Below the pieces are notes generated by a model. The model did no database searches, had not been told where the DNA came from, and worked only from the letters and a program-made list of their open reading frames with translations. Below, piece by piece: positions 11,064-21,083 of a DNA stretch of 64,000 nucleotides. The DNA comes from Cocos nucifera (Eukaryota > Streptophyta > Magnoliopsida > Arecales > Arecaceae). The stretch's first letter is position 1. Each line of letters starts with the position of its first letter. The stretch lies in contig QRFJ01001027.1 of assembly GCA_006176705.1 (NCBI GenBank), forward strand, positions 337,976-401,975, in the 5' to 3' direction. The position numbers and the translations under genes are program-made.

Positions 11064-11079
11064 AGGTCAAGTTGGAGTT

Positions 11080-13116
11080 TGTTAGATATGTGTGCCCTAG
11101 AAGCCAGAATTGGCTGACACTTATAATACACTTCTAGGAGCAAAATTATAATTTTGATTATAAATAATAAAATGGGTTATTTTCTATCATAAATATGTAT
11201 TTAGTGTTTGTGATACATCCCTTAAGTTAATAGAAATGATAATTCATATTTTCAAGAGTTGAAAATTTAAGACATGAATTTTCATTTATTAACTCATAAA
11301 ATGCTCTTGACCGTAGGATCGTCATGAGGATGGTGATTGATCCAGAAGGTTAGTATACAATCACTTCTTTATAGTAGATGAGTCTTGAGTCTATGGTGTA
11401 GAGACACTGGAGCGAGAGTATAGGTACTCGTTAGAGAACGAGGGCACTGAGCGTGACCACCTCGAGTAGTCATAAGAAAGTCTTCGATGACTGACTCGAA
11501 GCTGCAGTGGTGTGTCTGGTTCTTTGACCTAAGGTGCATCGGTAGTTCACCTTGAGGGTGTTATAGTTTGACTACACCATGACTCGGTCTCCTAGCCATT
11601 TAGAATCCTAAGGTGTATGTTGGCTATAGCATGTTCATTGTAGGAATTGGATTGCATCAAGAGGGAATCTATCTACCTCGGTGGATGAGGAGCAGCCCTA
11701 TGATGATCATGAGAATCAAGTCCATAAGCCCATGGCCATGGCAGAGAGTGAAATAATAGAAAGAGTTTCTATTAAGATTTTCACATCGGACTTGAATCGA
11801 ATGATTAAATCATATGATAGAAATTAGGGTTTGACGAGTTCACCTTAACCCTAATCTGATCGGGGCTCAAGATAGAAGAACTTAATCACACAAGTAGCTG
11901 CATCGAGAGGTTCATTTTTAGTTTTGATGGGTTGCCACCATATACTGCTAGGTGTCACTAATGGATTTTGGGAGCAATTAGAATGATTTTAGATGATCGA
12001 TCATTCCAGTTATCTGAATCAGAAGAGTTCTGATCCATCAAAAGGAGTTTCGATGATGTTGATGATGGAGATCAAGACATATTTCATTACCATACAGAAC
12101 TGAACCTAACTGGGTCACACAAATAAGGGTTTGGATCTGGATATCATCAATTGGACTAACCCAGTTCAATTGATTTGAATTAGATTCAATTAGGTTCAAG
12201 GAAATCATGCTAGCACACGATTGAACCTAACGTTCTTCCTTTACTATCATTAAAAGTTATCTCGATTGAGCCAAATGTGTTTATGCTCACTCAGGTACCT
12301 TTACTTGGTCTGACTGGAGCTTGTCCAGGTCAGAAAAGGGTTGTCTTAATTTATGGAATAAATTTGAGACAACACCTACCATTTTCCATCACTTGTTAAT
12401 TCTTGTCCTTTGACTTTGGTCAAAGATTGACCGTTGACCCTTGGACATCAGCCCATGTGTCATGGACCTATTGGAGAGCAGATAGGGGCTTGTCCCCTCA
12501 CTAGAATTTGGAAAGGAGGGGGTCGATGCCTAGGATGGCATGCACCTATTGATAGGGACGTCTGGAGTCCCATCTATATGGGACTCCAGGTTGCTTCTTG
12601 GATTCAACTTAGGCGACCCATACCTATATAGACTTTGACCAGTCTTAGGCACCATCTAAGGATGAATTTGTGGAGCTCTCATCTGATTGGATCAGGTGAT
12701 ATCAATCCCACTAATCAGATTTAGATCTGATTGCATGAAGCAACGCAATTGGCCGGGATGATGCAGCACTGCATGGTGTTGTCTATAAATAAATCCTATC
12801 TGCGCCCAACTTTAAGAGAGTTCCTCTAAGCCCACACCCCAAGGCTAACCTTCTCCCTCCTCCATGCCATCTTCTGATCCTCTCTCTCCTCTCACGCCCA
12901 AGGAAAGCTGGACTTCAGTTTGGTGCGATCCAAGCAAGAAAAGGCGACAAGAAAGAAAGAAGGCAGCACTGCTGCAGAGACGGCTGCTGATCTTCAGAAG
13001 ATGTTTTGAAGATCCTCCAAATCAGATCCAAATCTGATTTTTGGAGAAATGATAAAAAAGGAGATCTCTAGATCCAGCCCGAGTGGATACCGATAGATAG
13101 AGGTAAGCCTCCAGGC
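11080..13116 (+). repeat. 3' LTR of A1, truncated at its 3' end
   Basis: Starts TGTTAGATATGTGTGCCC after a degraded polypurine tract (AAGTTGGAGTT, 11,069-11,079). It follows the family A LTR for about 2.04 kb and breaks near 13,110 (GATAGATAGAGGTAAGCC replacing the usual text), about 200-250 bp short of a complete LTR. The 5' LTR of A2 follows at once, so two family A LTRs sit head to tail. Confidence 0.8.
12784..12791 (+). promoter_or_regulatory. TATA box in the A1 LTR
   Basis: TATAAATA in the same position as in the A2 and A5 LTRs. It marks the likely core promoter of the LTR. Confidence 0.5.
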
Positions 13117-15367
13117 ATTGGGATATATGTGCCCTAGAAGCCAGAATTGGCTGACACTTGTAATACACTTCTAGGGGCAAAATTATAATTTTGACTATAA
13201 TCAATAAAATGGGTTATTTTCTATCACATATGTGTATTTAGTGTCTGTGATACATCCTTTGAGTTAATGGTAATGATAATTCATATTTTCAAGAGTTGAA
13301 AATTTAAGACATGAATAATCATTATTAACTCATAAAATGCTCCCGACCATAGGATCATCACGAGGATGGTGATTGATCCGGAAGGTTGGTGTACAATCGC
13401 TTCTCTTTAGTAGATGAGTCTTGAGTCTACGGTGTGGAGACACCGGAGCGAGAGTACAGGTACTCGTTAGAGAACGAGGGCACTGAGCGTGACCACCTCG
13501 AGTAGTCATTAGGAAGTCTACCTTCTCGTCAATGACTGACTCGATGCTGCAGTAGTGTGTCTGGTTCTTTGACCTGAGATGCATCGGCAGTTCACCTTGA
13601 GGGTGTTATAGTTTGACTACACCATTACTCGGTCTCCTAGCCATATGGAACCCTGAGGTGTATGTTGGCTATAGCATGTTCATTGTAGGAACTGGATTGC
13701 ATCAAGATGGAATCTATCTACCTCGGTGGTAGAGGAGCAGCCCTATGATGATCATGAGAATCAAGTCCAGAAGCCCATGGCCATGGCAGAGTGAAATAAT
13801 AGAAAGAGTTTCTATTTAGATTTTCACATTGGACTCGAATCGAATGATTACATCATATGACAGAGACTAGGGTTTGACGAGTTCACCTTAACCCTAATCT
13901 GATCGGGGCTCAAGATAGAAGAACTTAATCACACAGGTAGCTGCACCAAGAGGTTCGCATTCAGCTCTGATGGGTTGCCACCATATACTGCTAGGTGTCA
14001 CTGGTGGATTTTGGGAGCAATTAGAATGATTTAGATGATCGATCATTCTAGCTGTTCGAATCAGAAGAGTTCTGATCCATCGAAAGGAGTTTCGATGATG
14101 TCGATGATAGAGATCATGACATATCCCATTACCATACAGAACTGAACCTAACTGGGTCACACAAACAAGGGTTTGAATCTGGTGATCATCAATTGAACTG
14201 ATCTAGTTCAATTGATCTGAATGAGATTCAATTAGGTTCAAGGAAAATCGTGCTAGCACTCGATTGAACCTAACGTTCTTCTTTTACTATCATAAATAAG
14301 TTGTCCTGACTGAGCCAAAGGAGTTTGTGCTCAATCAGAGGCCTTCATATATGGTCTGACTGGAGGTTGTCCAAGTCAGAAAGGGTTGTCTTATTTGTAA
14401 GACATTACCTGCCATTTTTGGTCACCTGCCATTTCTTGTTCTTTGACTTTGGTCAAAAGTCTACCTTTGACTGGTCAAACGTTGACCATTGACACTTTGA
14501 CTTTTGACCACATGTCATGCACCTATTGGAGAGCTGGTGGGGGCCTGTCCCCCTGCCAGAACCTGGCAAGGAGAAGGGCGCACGCCAAGGGCCCTTGGCG
14601 TGAGCCCAAGTTGGAGGCGCCTAGGAGTCCTTGTTGGACAAGGACTCCATCTCCTTTTTGGATTCCAATTAGAGTTCTTCTACTAAGAATCCAGTTTGAC
14701 TGGTCTTAGGCGCCCTCTAAGGAGGAATCCAGGGGACTCTATTCCCACCAATCAGATTTAGATCTGATTTCACAAAGGGTTGTGATTGGTTGGGAAGGAA
14801 GAGGAGTTGGATCACAAGAGTCTATAAATAAGACCCTGCGCCCAACTCAAATTCTGAAATTGAATTGAAAATTTCCCATGCCCCAAGGCTGCCTCTCCCC
14901 TCCTTCCTCCATGCCATAGTCTCTTCTCCCTTGCTCCTCTCCACGTCCAAAAGGTGTTTTGGATTTAGGTTGGTGCGATTCAGATCAAGAGAAAGGCGAT
15001 CAAAAGCAAGAAGGCTGCGCTGCTGCAAAGGACGACTGCAGATCTTCAAAAGAGTTTTGAAGATCCTCCAGATCAGATCCAGATCTGATTTTTGGAGGTG
15101 TGATAGAGAAGAAGAGGATCTCCAGATCCAACCCGAGTGGATACCGGTAGAGGCCAGGCGCTTGCGTGGCTAAGATCCAGAACCTTCCGCTGCAATACAG
15201 GATCATCAACAGGGTAATAGGATTACCCAAATCAGGTAAATTAAATTTGATTTAATTTATCTTAATTTTATTTTATTATTAAAATAATAAGAATCAGATC
15301 TAAAATATCTCAAGATCTGATTTGGATCAAAGAGAAAAAAATTTTTTTAAAATATATCTTTTGATTC
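13117..15367 (+). repeat. 5' LTR of A2
   Basis: Begins near ATTGGGATATATGTGCC (the expected TGTTAG end is altered) and matches the 3' LTR at 21,084 almost base for base. Differences are mostly short indels near 14,350, 14,580, 14,655 and 14,880. The full LTR of this family, seen at 45,227-47,541, is 2,315 bp. Here the final 45-50 bp are lost in a deletion that also takes the primer binding site. Open frames of 84 and 88 codons on its minus strand recur in every copy and are LTR shadows, not genes. Confidence 0.85.
14823..14830 (+). promoter_or_regulatory. TATA box in the A2 5' LTR
   Basis: TATAAATA followed by AGACCCTGCGCCCAAC, conserved in the other A2 LTR and in A5. Transcription probably starts about 30 bp downstream. 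Confidence 0.6.
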
Positions 15368-15808
15368 TCAAGATTTGAAGAAATGATTTGGGAAATAGAA
15401 TAGTTCTAAAATAGAATAGTTCTATAGAATAGTCTTGCATGTTTTGATTTAATCTGATTAAATCATATTTTAGATCTTTTATTTACTATTTTTTTGATAT
15501 TATAAGTGTTATAATAACATCTGAAAAAATAGCAAATAAAAATTATTTAATTTTAAATATCATATGAGATATGATTGATGCATGTCTAGACTAGTTGTAG
15601 AATAGTTCAACATAGTTGTCTAGATTAGAATTTATTTTGATAAGATCAATTTAAATCTAATTTTTTAGATTATTATGAGATAATTTAGATCTAAAAATAT
15701 GCATGATTCAATACATGAGATGTATGCAAAATATGCCATGATTAGATCTAATTTGTATATGAGATATATGATATAGATCTAAAACTGTTTTGTAGTATTG
15801 ACATGTTC

Positions 15809-15934
15809 CTGATTAAGGCGTTCCTCTTGGCCGTCCGGTCATAAGAACGAAGAAGGGTTTAAAGGCCCTCTCTTTCCCATTCGATGGGGTGTTCTTATGA
15901 TGTGTAGGGGTGCTGCGTGTTCGTCCTTAATCAG
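15809..15934 (+). promoter_or_regulatory. Conserved two-stem RNA structure in the family A leader
   Basis: Outer stem CTGATTAAGG (15,809-15,818) pairs perfectly with CCTTAATCAG (15,925-15,934). Inner stem TCATAAGAAC (15,839-15,848) pairs perfectly with GTTCTTATGA (15,891-15,900). The same two stems occur in A5 on the minus strand. Position, between primer binding site and gag, suggests a packaging or dimerisation signal; that role is inference. Confidence 0.55.
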
Positions 15935-16709
15935 AAACCCAAAACTTACTTTCTGCAAAACCCTAGATCCTGAAACCCTAGGATTTATTGTGCATATTTT
16001 GTTTATGAACCCTAACTTAATTAAGAATTAAGTTTATGGAATATTAATTAGGTCTAAAATTGAGAATTTCAGATCTAAGACATATTCATAATACTGGGTT
16101 CGGGCTTGGGTAGCTCAATTAGGTCTAAGCGGTTGATCAAACCGAATCAAGAGTTGGTTAGATGGGATCAACAATGCTTAAATTGACCAGCCTAATAGGA
16201 TTAAGTCTGGGTCAAGATCGAGTCACGATCAAGCAAGACCTAATTAGGCTCAGAGGTTAGAGTCTGGATTGTAGGCTAACCCAATTGGTTCTGACTCAAC
16301 AATTTGGTGTCTAAGGTAAGTTTGGCACATACGACCGACTGGTTTTTAATTGGAAGCTACTCGACCTGAATGCGTTCTTGTACGAGTTAATGGCATATTC
16401 CTTCCACCGGTCTCACTTACCTGGCCATATCTGTTGACACAGTTCTGATCTGAGGTGGTCAATAATCCGAGCTAACCCATGCCACTAGGTTAGTCATAAT
16501 TGTTATGACTAAGCCAAGTCTAGTTTAATGAGACCTGAATCAATTCTCCCTAAGAAAAGATTAAGTCTGAGGTCTTCCACCATTGTAGATGTGCGGGCCC
16601 TTCCCGGGGTTGATTGTTCTCGGCTGGATACAGTGGCTCAGTTGCACCGGGAAGATGCAACCATGTCTATTAGGCATTGGATGCTATGGGCTGGAGGATG
16701 AGTTGGGCT

Positions 16710-16812
16710 CAATATTTCGGATACGGTGAGAGACTCAATTAGGAACCCAGTCTATGCAAATGGTGGGTCTGACTTAACTAAGGAGTGGATCAATATTCCG
16801 GATACGGTGAGA
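16710..16812 (+). repeat. Pair of 22-bp direct repeats in the A2 leader
   Basis: CAATATTTCGGATACGGTGA at 16,710 and CAATATTCCGGATACGGTGA at 16,791 lie 81 bp apart. Both are kept in A5 (near 43,680 and 43,760 on the minus strand), and degraded forms exist in A3. Confidence 0.7.
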
Positions 16813-17109
16813 TTCATGAATTAGAGACCAAGTTTGGGTGCACCATGATTAGAGAATCATTGAACAAGAGTTGTTCACTCATTGGCTAACCCATCACCAA
16901 TAACTGTTAGGTGAGGTGATGAGTCAGTTGGTGAGACCGCACCACCCACTAGAAATCATTAATCGTGGAGATTTTCGCATCTCTACAGAGGGAGTGTAGG
17001 GATCCGAGAAAATAGTGGGAGCTAATTTGTTTAAAAATAAAATCCCTAAATAAATTGGTCAAGTCAAAATTACAGTATCTAACTAGAATCTTTGACTCTC
17101 TACAGGAAA

Positions 17110-17970
17110 ATGTCTGCGTCCAACCCATTGGCACGTATCCTAGGACACACATAGACTGACTGGACCCAATTATAAAGATTGGCTCAGGAACTACAAAATT
17201 ATTTTGGGTTCAGAGAAGTTAACCCATGTTTTGGACCAGGACCCTCCCACCTTACCAGCCCGTCCATCCACTGAACAGAGAGCGTCTCTGGAAAAATGGA
17301 TTGACGAAGATAATAAGGCCAGATATTACATGTTGGGCTCGATGTCTGATGAGCTCCAGCGCCAACATGAAGATATCGGGACTGCTCGCCAAATGTTGGC
17401 TCACCTGCAGGAGATGTTTGGTGAACAGAGTCGCGCAGCCAAATATCAAGTCACGAAATGACTTTTTAAGGCTAAGATGCGTGATGGGCAGTCAGTCCAA
17501 GATCACTGTCTGACAATGATCAAGGACATGGAAGAGCTTGAGAAGCTCGGTGTGAAGTTGGACTTGGATCTGCAGAACGATATTATTCTGCAATCCTTGA
17601 CTGATGCATATGGGCAATTCATCATGAATTACCACATGCATAAACTTCAAAATTCCTTGGCCGAGTTAATGAATATGCTGGTTACCGCTGAGCTTTCTAT
17701 GAAAGGTTCTAAAGGCTCAGTTCTTGCTATGGAAACGGACTTCTTCCAAAAGAAAGTCTTATGGAAAGAAAAAGAAGTCTGTGAAAAAGCAAAAAGGTGG
17801 AAGGATCAAAGAAGAAGAAGGCAGAAGCCGAAGAAGAAAAGGCCGATGGCAAAGGAAAGTGTTTCCATTGCAACAGCGACGGCCATTGGAAGCGGAACTG
17901 CCCTACTTACCTGGCCACCCTGAAGAACAAGAAGGAAGGTCCTTCTGGAGGTATGCTCGTTATTGAGTCT
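17110..17970 (+). pseudogene. gag of A2, frameshifted and with an in-frame stop
   Basis: Begins MSASNPLARIL at 17,110. One extra base near 17,142 shifts the frame (A5 has DTHRLTGPNYKDWL here). The correct frame resumes at 17,204 and stops at TGA 17,459-17,461, exactly between QVTK and LFKAKMRDGQS. The same TGA is present in A5 and A3. Reading continues in frame from 17,462 through MIKDMEELEKLGVKLDLDLQ. A +1 shift at 17,729-17,743, shared with A5, precedes the basic linker and the zinc knuckle CFHCNSDGHWKRNC (CX2CX4HX4C) at about 17,860-17,900. Gag would form the particle and bind element RNA. Confidence 0.85.
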
Positions 17971-18375
17971 AACCTTACGGTTTCTTCTACATCCAGTTAG
18001 GTGCTTGACTCTGGTTCTAGTGCTCATCTGTGCACTTCCATGCAGGGTCTTGAGGATAGCAGGAGGCTGAGGGATAGAGACATGATTCTACGCATCGGTA
18101 ATGGAGCAAGAGTTGCTGCAGTAGCCGTGGGAACATACCCTCTTCGATTACCATCTGGTTTAGACTTAGTTTTGAAAAGACTGTTATTATGTGCCTGCAG
18201 CTAGCAGGAATTTGATTTCTGTTTCATGCTTAGCACTAGAAGGCTATGTGATTACCTTCTTTAAGGACCATTGTAACATTCTTTATGAAAGAAATAAAAT
18301 TACAAATGATTTCCTTATTAATGGTCTTTATCAGCTACATATTGATGTACCTATTCTAAACTATCGAGCAAAACG
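17971..18375 (+). pseudogene. Protease region of A2
   Basis: A TAG at 17,998-18,000 replaces the Trp that A3 has before VLDS. The catalytic motif DSGSSAHLC follows at 18,007-18,033, as expected for a copia aspartic protease. After LPSGLDLVL a single extra A near 18,176 shifts the frame. The rest (AASRNLISVSCLALEGYVI, 18,194-18,250) reads in another frame to about 18,390, where the frame changes again. Confidence 0.75.
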
Positions 18376-19600
18376 TGAATGCCAAACAACCTAGGGATAG
18401 TCCAAACGACAGATATCTATGGCACCTAAGATTAGGTCATATAGCAGAAGATAGGATTAACAAATTGGAGAAAAATGGGCTATTGAGTCCATTGACTTTT
18501 GAGTCATATCCAACTTGTGAATCTTGTCTTCAAGGCAAAATGACTAAACTCCCTTTTGTTGGACATGGGAAAAGGGCCACAGATCTCCATGCCCTAGTAC
18601 ATACTGATGTGTGCGGCCCATTTGATGTGCCGGCTAGAGGCAATTTTGTCTACTTCATTACCTTTACCGATGATCTGTCTAGGTATGGGTATGTGTATCT
18701 TATGAGACACAAGTCTGAAGCTTTTGAAAAGTTCAAAGAATTCAGACATGAAGTAGAAAAACAAACTGGAAAAACCCATTAAGGTTCTTCGATCAGATCG
18801 AGGAGGTGAATACCTTAGCCGGAAAATTCCTAGACTATCTTAAGGAAAATGGCATAGTCTCTCAATGGACTCCACCAGGAACACCTCAACTCAACGGGGT
18901 TTCAGAATGGAGAAATCGGACTCTATTGGATATGGTTCGATCCATGATGAGCTTCACAGACCTCCCTGATTTTCTTTGGGGACATTCATTATTAACTTCA
19001 ATTTATCTACTGAATAGGGTTCCCTCTAAAACCGTTCCTACCACACCGTATGAGATATGGCACGGTAAGAAACCAAGTCTGAGTCATCTCAGAATTTGGG
19101 GTTGTCCGGCTCATGTCAAAAGACAACAAGCGGACAAGTTAGAGTTTAGGTCCTTTAGAGCTCGATTCATAGGATATCCTAAAGAGTCATTAGGATACTA
19201 TTTCTACATTCCAGAAGACCACAATGTGATTGTGAGTCGACATGCCATCTTTCTTGAAAAATAGTTTATTCAAGATAGCGGCATTGGAAAGCAGATTAAG
19301 CTTGATGAGAAAGTCTCACAAGTACAAACGAGCTAAGGACCAAGTGGAACCAAATCAGGTTGAGCCAATAAGAACACTACCTCCTCCACCTCGTAGATCG
19401 GAAAGAGTTTTCCCGTCCCCCTGAAAGATACTTAGGTATTATTTCAGAGGATGTAGAGGAAATGTTCCTCATAGGTAATGGTGCTCATGGTGATGATCCC
19501 AAAACCTACAACGAGGCGATATCAGATATCGACTCCGAGAAATGGCTAGAGGCAATGCAAGTCAGAAATTGACTCGATGCACTCAAACCAAGTCTGGACC
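18375..19600 (+). pseudogene. GAG-pre-integrase, integrase and linker of A2
   Basis: Zinc-binding residues appear in WHLRLGHIAEDRINKL and CESCLQGKM (18,420-18,545). The core has VHTDVCGP (first Asp, about 18,606), RSDRGGEYLS (second Asp, about 18,795) and PQLNGVSEWRNRTLLD (Glu, about 18,900), so all three catalytic residues are present. One extra C near 18,775 shifts the frame between the first and second Asp. The second part runs 18,806-19,264 to TAG after SRHAIFLEK, a stop shared with A1 and A6. The linker has further single-base insertions near 19,405 and 19,560. Confidence 0.85.
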
Positions 19601-20010
19601 TTGGTAGATCCACCAGAAGGTATAGTACCTATTGGGTGTAAATGGATCTTCAAGAGAAAGATTGGTGCAGATGGGAATGTGGAGACATTCAAGGCTAGAC
19701 TAGGTGGCAAAAGGTTATAGTCAACGCGAAGGCATTGACTATCAGGATACCTTTTCCCAGTAGCTATGCTAAAATCCATCCGCACATTGCTTGCTGTTGC
19801 AGCCTATTTCGATTATGAAATATGGCAAATGGACGTGAAAACGGCATTCCTAAATGGATATCTTGAGGAAGATATCTATATGGAACAGCCGCTAGGTTTC
19901 ACATCCAGTGATACTGATCACAAGGTTTGCAAGCTGCAAAGGTCCATATATGGACTTAAGCAAGCATCTCGGAGCTGGAACACTCGTTTCAATGATGTGA
20001 TCAAAAAGTT
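19600..20010 (+). pseudogene. N-terminal reverse transcriptase of A2
   Basis: WTLVDPPEGIVPIGCKW leads into FKRKIGADGNVETFKAR. An extra G near 19,708 and a missing G near 19,757 break the frame around KGYSQREGIDYQDTF. An open stretch at 19,766-20,040 carries MDVKTAFLNGYLEEDIYMEQ and LQRSIYGLKQASRSWN. An extra G near 20,055 moves the frame before VSGSAVVFLVLYVDD. Confidence 0.8.
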
Positions 20011-20975
20011 TGGTTTCATCAAAAATGAAGAGGAACCATGTGTTTTCAAAAAGGGTCAGTGGGAGCGCTGTTGTCTTCCTCGTATTGTACGTGGATGACA
20101 TCCTCCTTATTGGGAATGATATTCCCATGTTGACATCAGTCAAGATGTGGTTGTCCAAGGAATTCTCCATGAAAGACCTAGGTGAAGCATCCTTTATTCT
20201 AGGAATTAAGGTCTATAGGGATAGACCGAATAGGATGCTAGGACTTTCACAGAAGATGTACATAGAGGAAGTACTAAAGAGGTTTAGTATGGAAAACTCT
20301 AAGAGGGGATTAATACCCTTCAGACATGGTATTCATCTTTCCAAGAAGATGTGCCCCAGCACACCTGAGGAAATAGAACGCATGAGCAAGATCCCTTATG
20401 CTTCTGCAATAGGGAGCCTCATGTATGCCATGCTATGTACACGACCTGATATAGCCCATGCTGTGAGTGTCACAAGCAGATATCAGTCAAATCCAGGTGA
20501 AGAACACTGGACTTCTGTGAAATGTATCCTTAAGTACTTGAGAAGAACTAAGGATATGATGTTGGTCTTTGGTAATGGAGAACTCCAAGTCCAGGGATAC
20601 ACAGACTCGGATTTCATGTCCGATATAGATGATCGAAAGTCGACATCTGGAAGTCTGTTTGTGTGCAATGGTGGTGCTGTCAGCTGGAAGAGTTCCAAGC
20701 AAACTGTGATAGCAGATTCCACCATGGAAGCAGAATATATCGCTGCATCAGAGGCTGCGAAGGAAGCATTCTGGTACAAGAAGTTTGCTGCAGAAATTGG
20801 AGTAGTGCCATCAGATGCCATTCCTCTATACTGCGACAACAATGGCGCCATAGCCCTTGCTAAGGAGCCGAGGTCTCACCAGAAATCCAAGCATATTGAG
20901 CGGCGATACCATCCTCATCCGCGATTACCTCGAGAAGGGTTACGTCGAGGTCAAGAGAGTCAACTCCACAGATAA
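20010..20975 (+). CDS. C-terminal reverse transcriptase and RNase H of A2 (open 321 codons)
   Basis: Opens just before the polymerase active site YVDDILLIGND (about 20,080-20,112). It continues through GEASFILGIKVYRDR, IPYASAIGSLMYAMLCTRPD, the RNase H Asp in GYTDSDFMSDIDDRKSTSG (about 20,600), SSKQTVIADSTMEAEYIAAS and the catalytic Asp in YCDNNGAIALAKEPRSHQKS. One extra C near 20,906 sends the last residues out of frame; the true end reads in another frame to 21,069 (DPLTKPLGQQKIEAH...VANWL). It lies in the 3' half of a dead polyprotein, so no separate product is expected. Confidence 0.85.
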   Translation: MVSSKMKRNHVFSKRVSGSAVVFLVLYVDDILLIGNDIPMLTSVKMWLSKEFSMKDLGEASFILGIKVYRDRPNRMLGLSQKMYIEEVLKRFSMENSKRGLIPFRHGIHLSKKMCPSTPEEIERMSKIPYASAIGSLMYAMLCTRPDIAHAVSVTSRYQSNPGEEHWTSVKCILKYLRRTKDMMLVFGNGELQVQGYTDSDFMSDIDDRKSTSGSLFVCNGGAVSWKSSKQTVIADSTMEAEYIAASEAAKEAFWYKKFAAEIGVVPSDAIPLYCDNNGAIALAKEPRSHQKSKHIERRYHPHPRLPREGLRRGQESQLHR

Positions 20976-21072
20976 TGTGGCAGACCCACTTACAAAGCCG
21001 TTGGGCCAGCAGAAGATCGAAGCCCACCTTGAGAAGATGGGACTTAGACTTGTAGCCAATTGGCTTTAGGAC

Positions 21073-21083
21073 AAGTGGGAGAT
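21073..21083 (+). promoter_or_regulatory. Polypurine tract of A2
   Basis: AAGTGGGAGAT directly before the TGTTAG end of the 3' LTR, just after the stop of pol. It primes plus-strand synthesis. Confidence 0.8.

Larger units (their letters stand above)
8439..13116 (+). mobile_element. Copia family A copy A1: partial pol plus 3' LTR
   Basis: Sequence homologous to A2 begins inside the region just before GAG-pre-integrase (TATCGAGCAAAATATGAAT near 8,457) and runs through integrase, reverse transcriptase and RNase H to a 3' LTR at 11,080. The 5' LTR, leader, gag and protease are missing. Stops and deletions are scattered, so the copy is dead. It is more diverged from A2 than A5 is. Confidence 0.88.
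15368..17109 (+). other. Long untranslated leader of A2
   Basis: About 1.7 kb between the LTR and gag without a convincing frame. It matches the reverse complement of 43,374-45,200 in A5, and partly 36,900-37,344 in A3. Compared with A5, about 160-180 bp around the LTR end and primer binding site are missing near 15,367-15,390. It carries a two-stem hairpin (15,809-15,934) and two 22-bp direct repeats (16,710 and 16,791). Confidence 0.7.

Noticed and set aside
13330..14160. Identical 84- and 88-codon frames on the minus strand, repeated at 21,297-22,127 and on the plus strand at 47,074 and 46,498
   Set aside because: They are reverse-strand frames of the family A LTR, kept only because the LTR copies are nearly identical. 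No domain, and no homologous frame in the diverged LTR A1.
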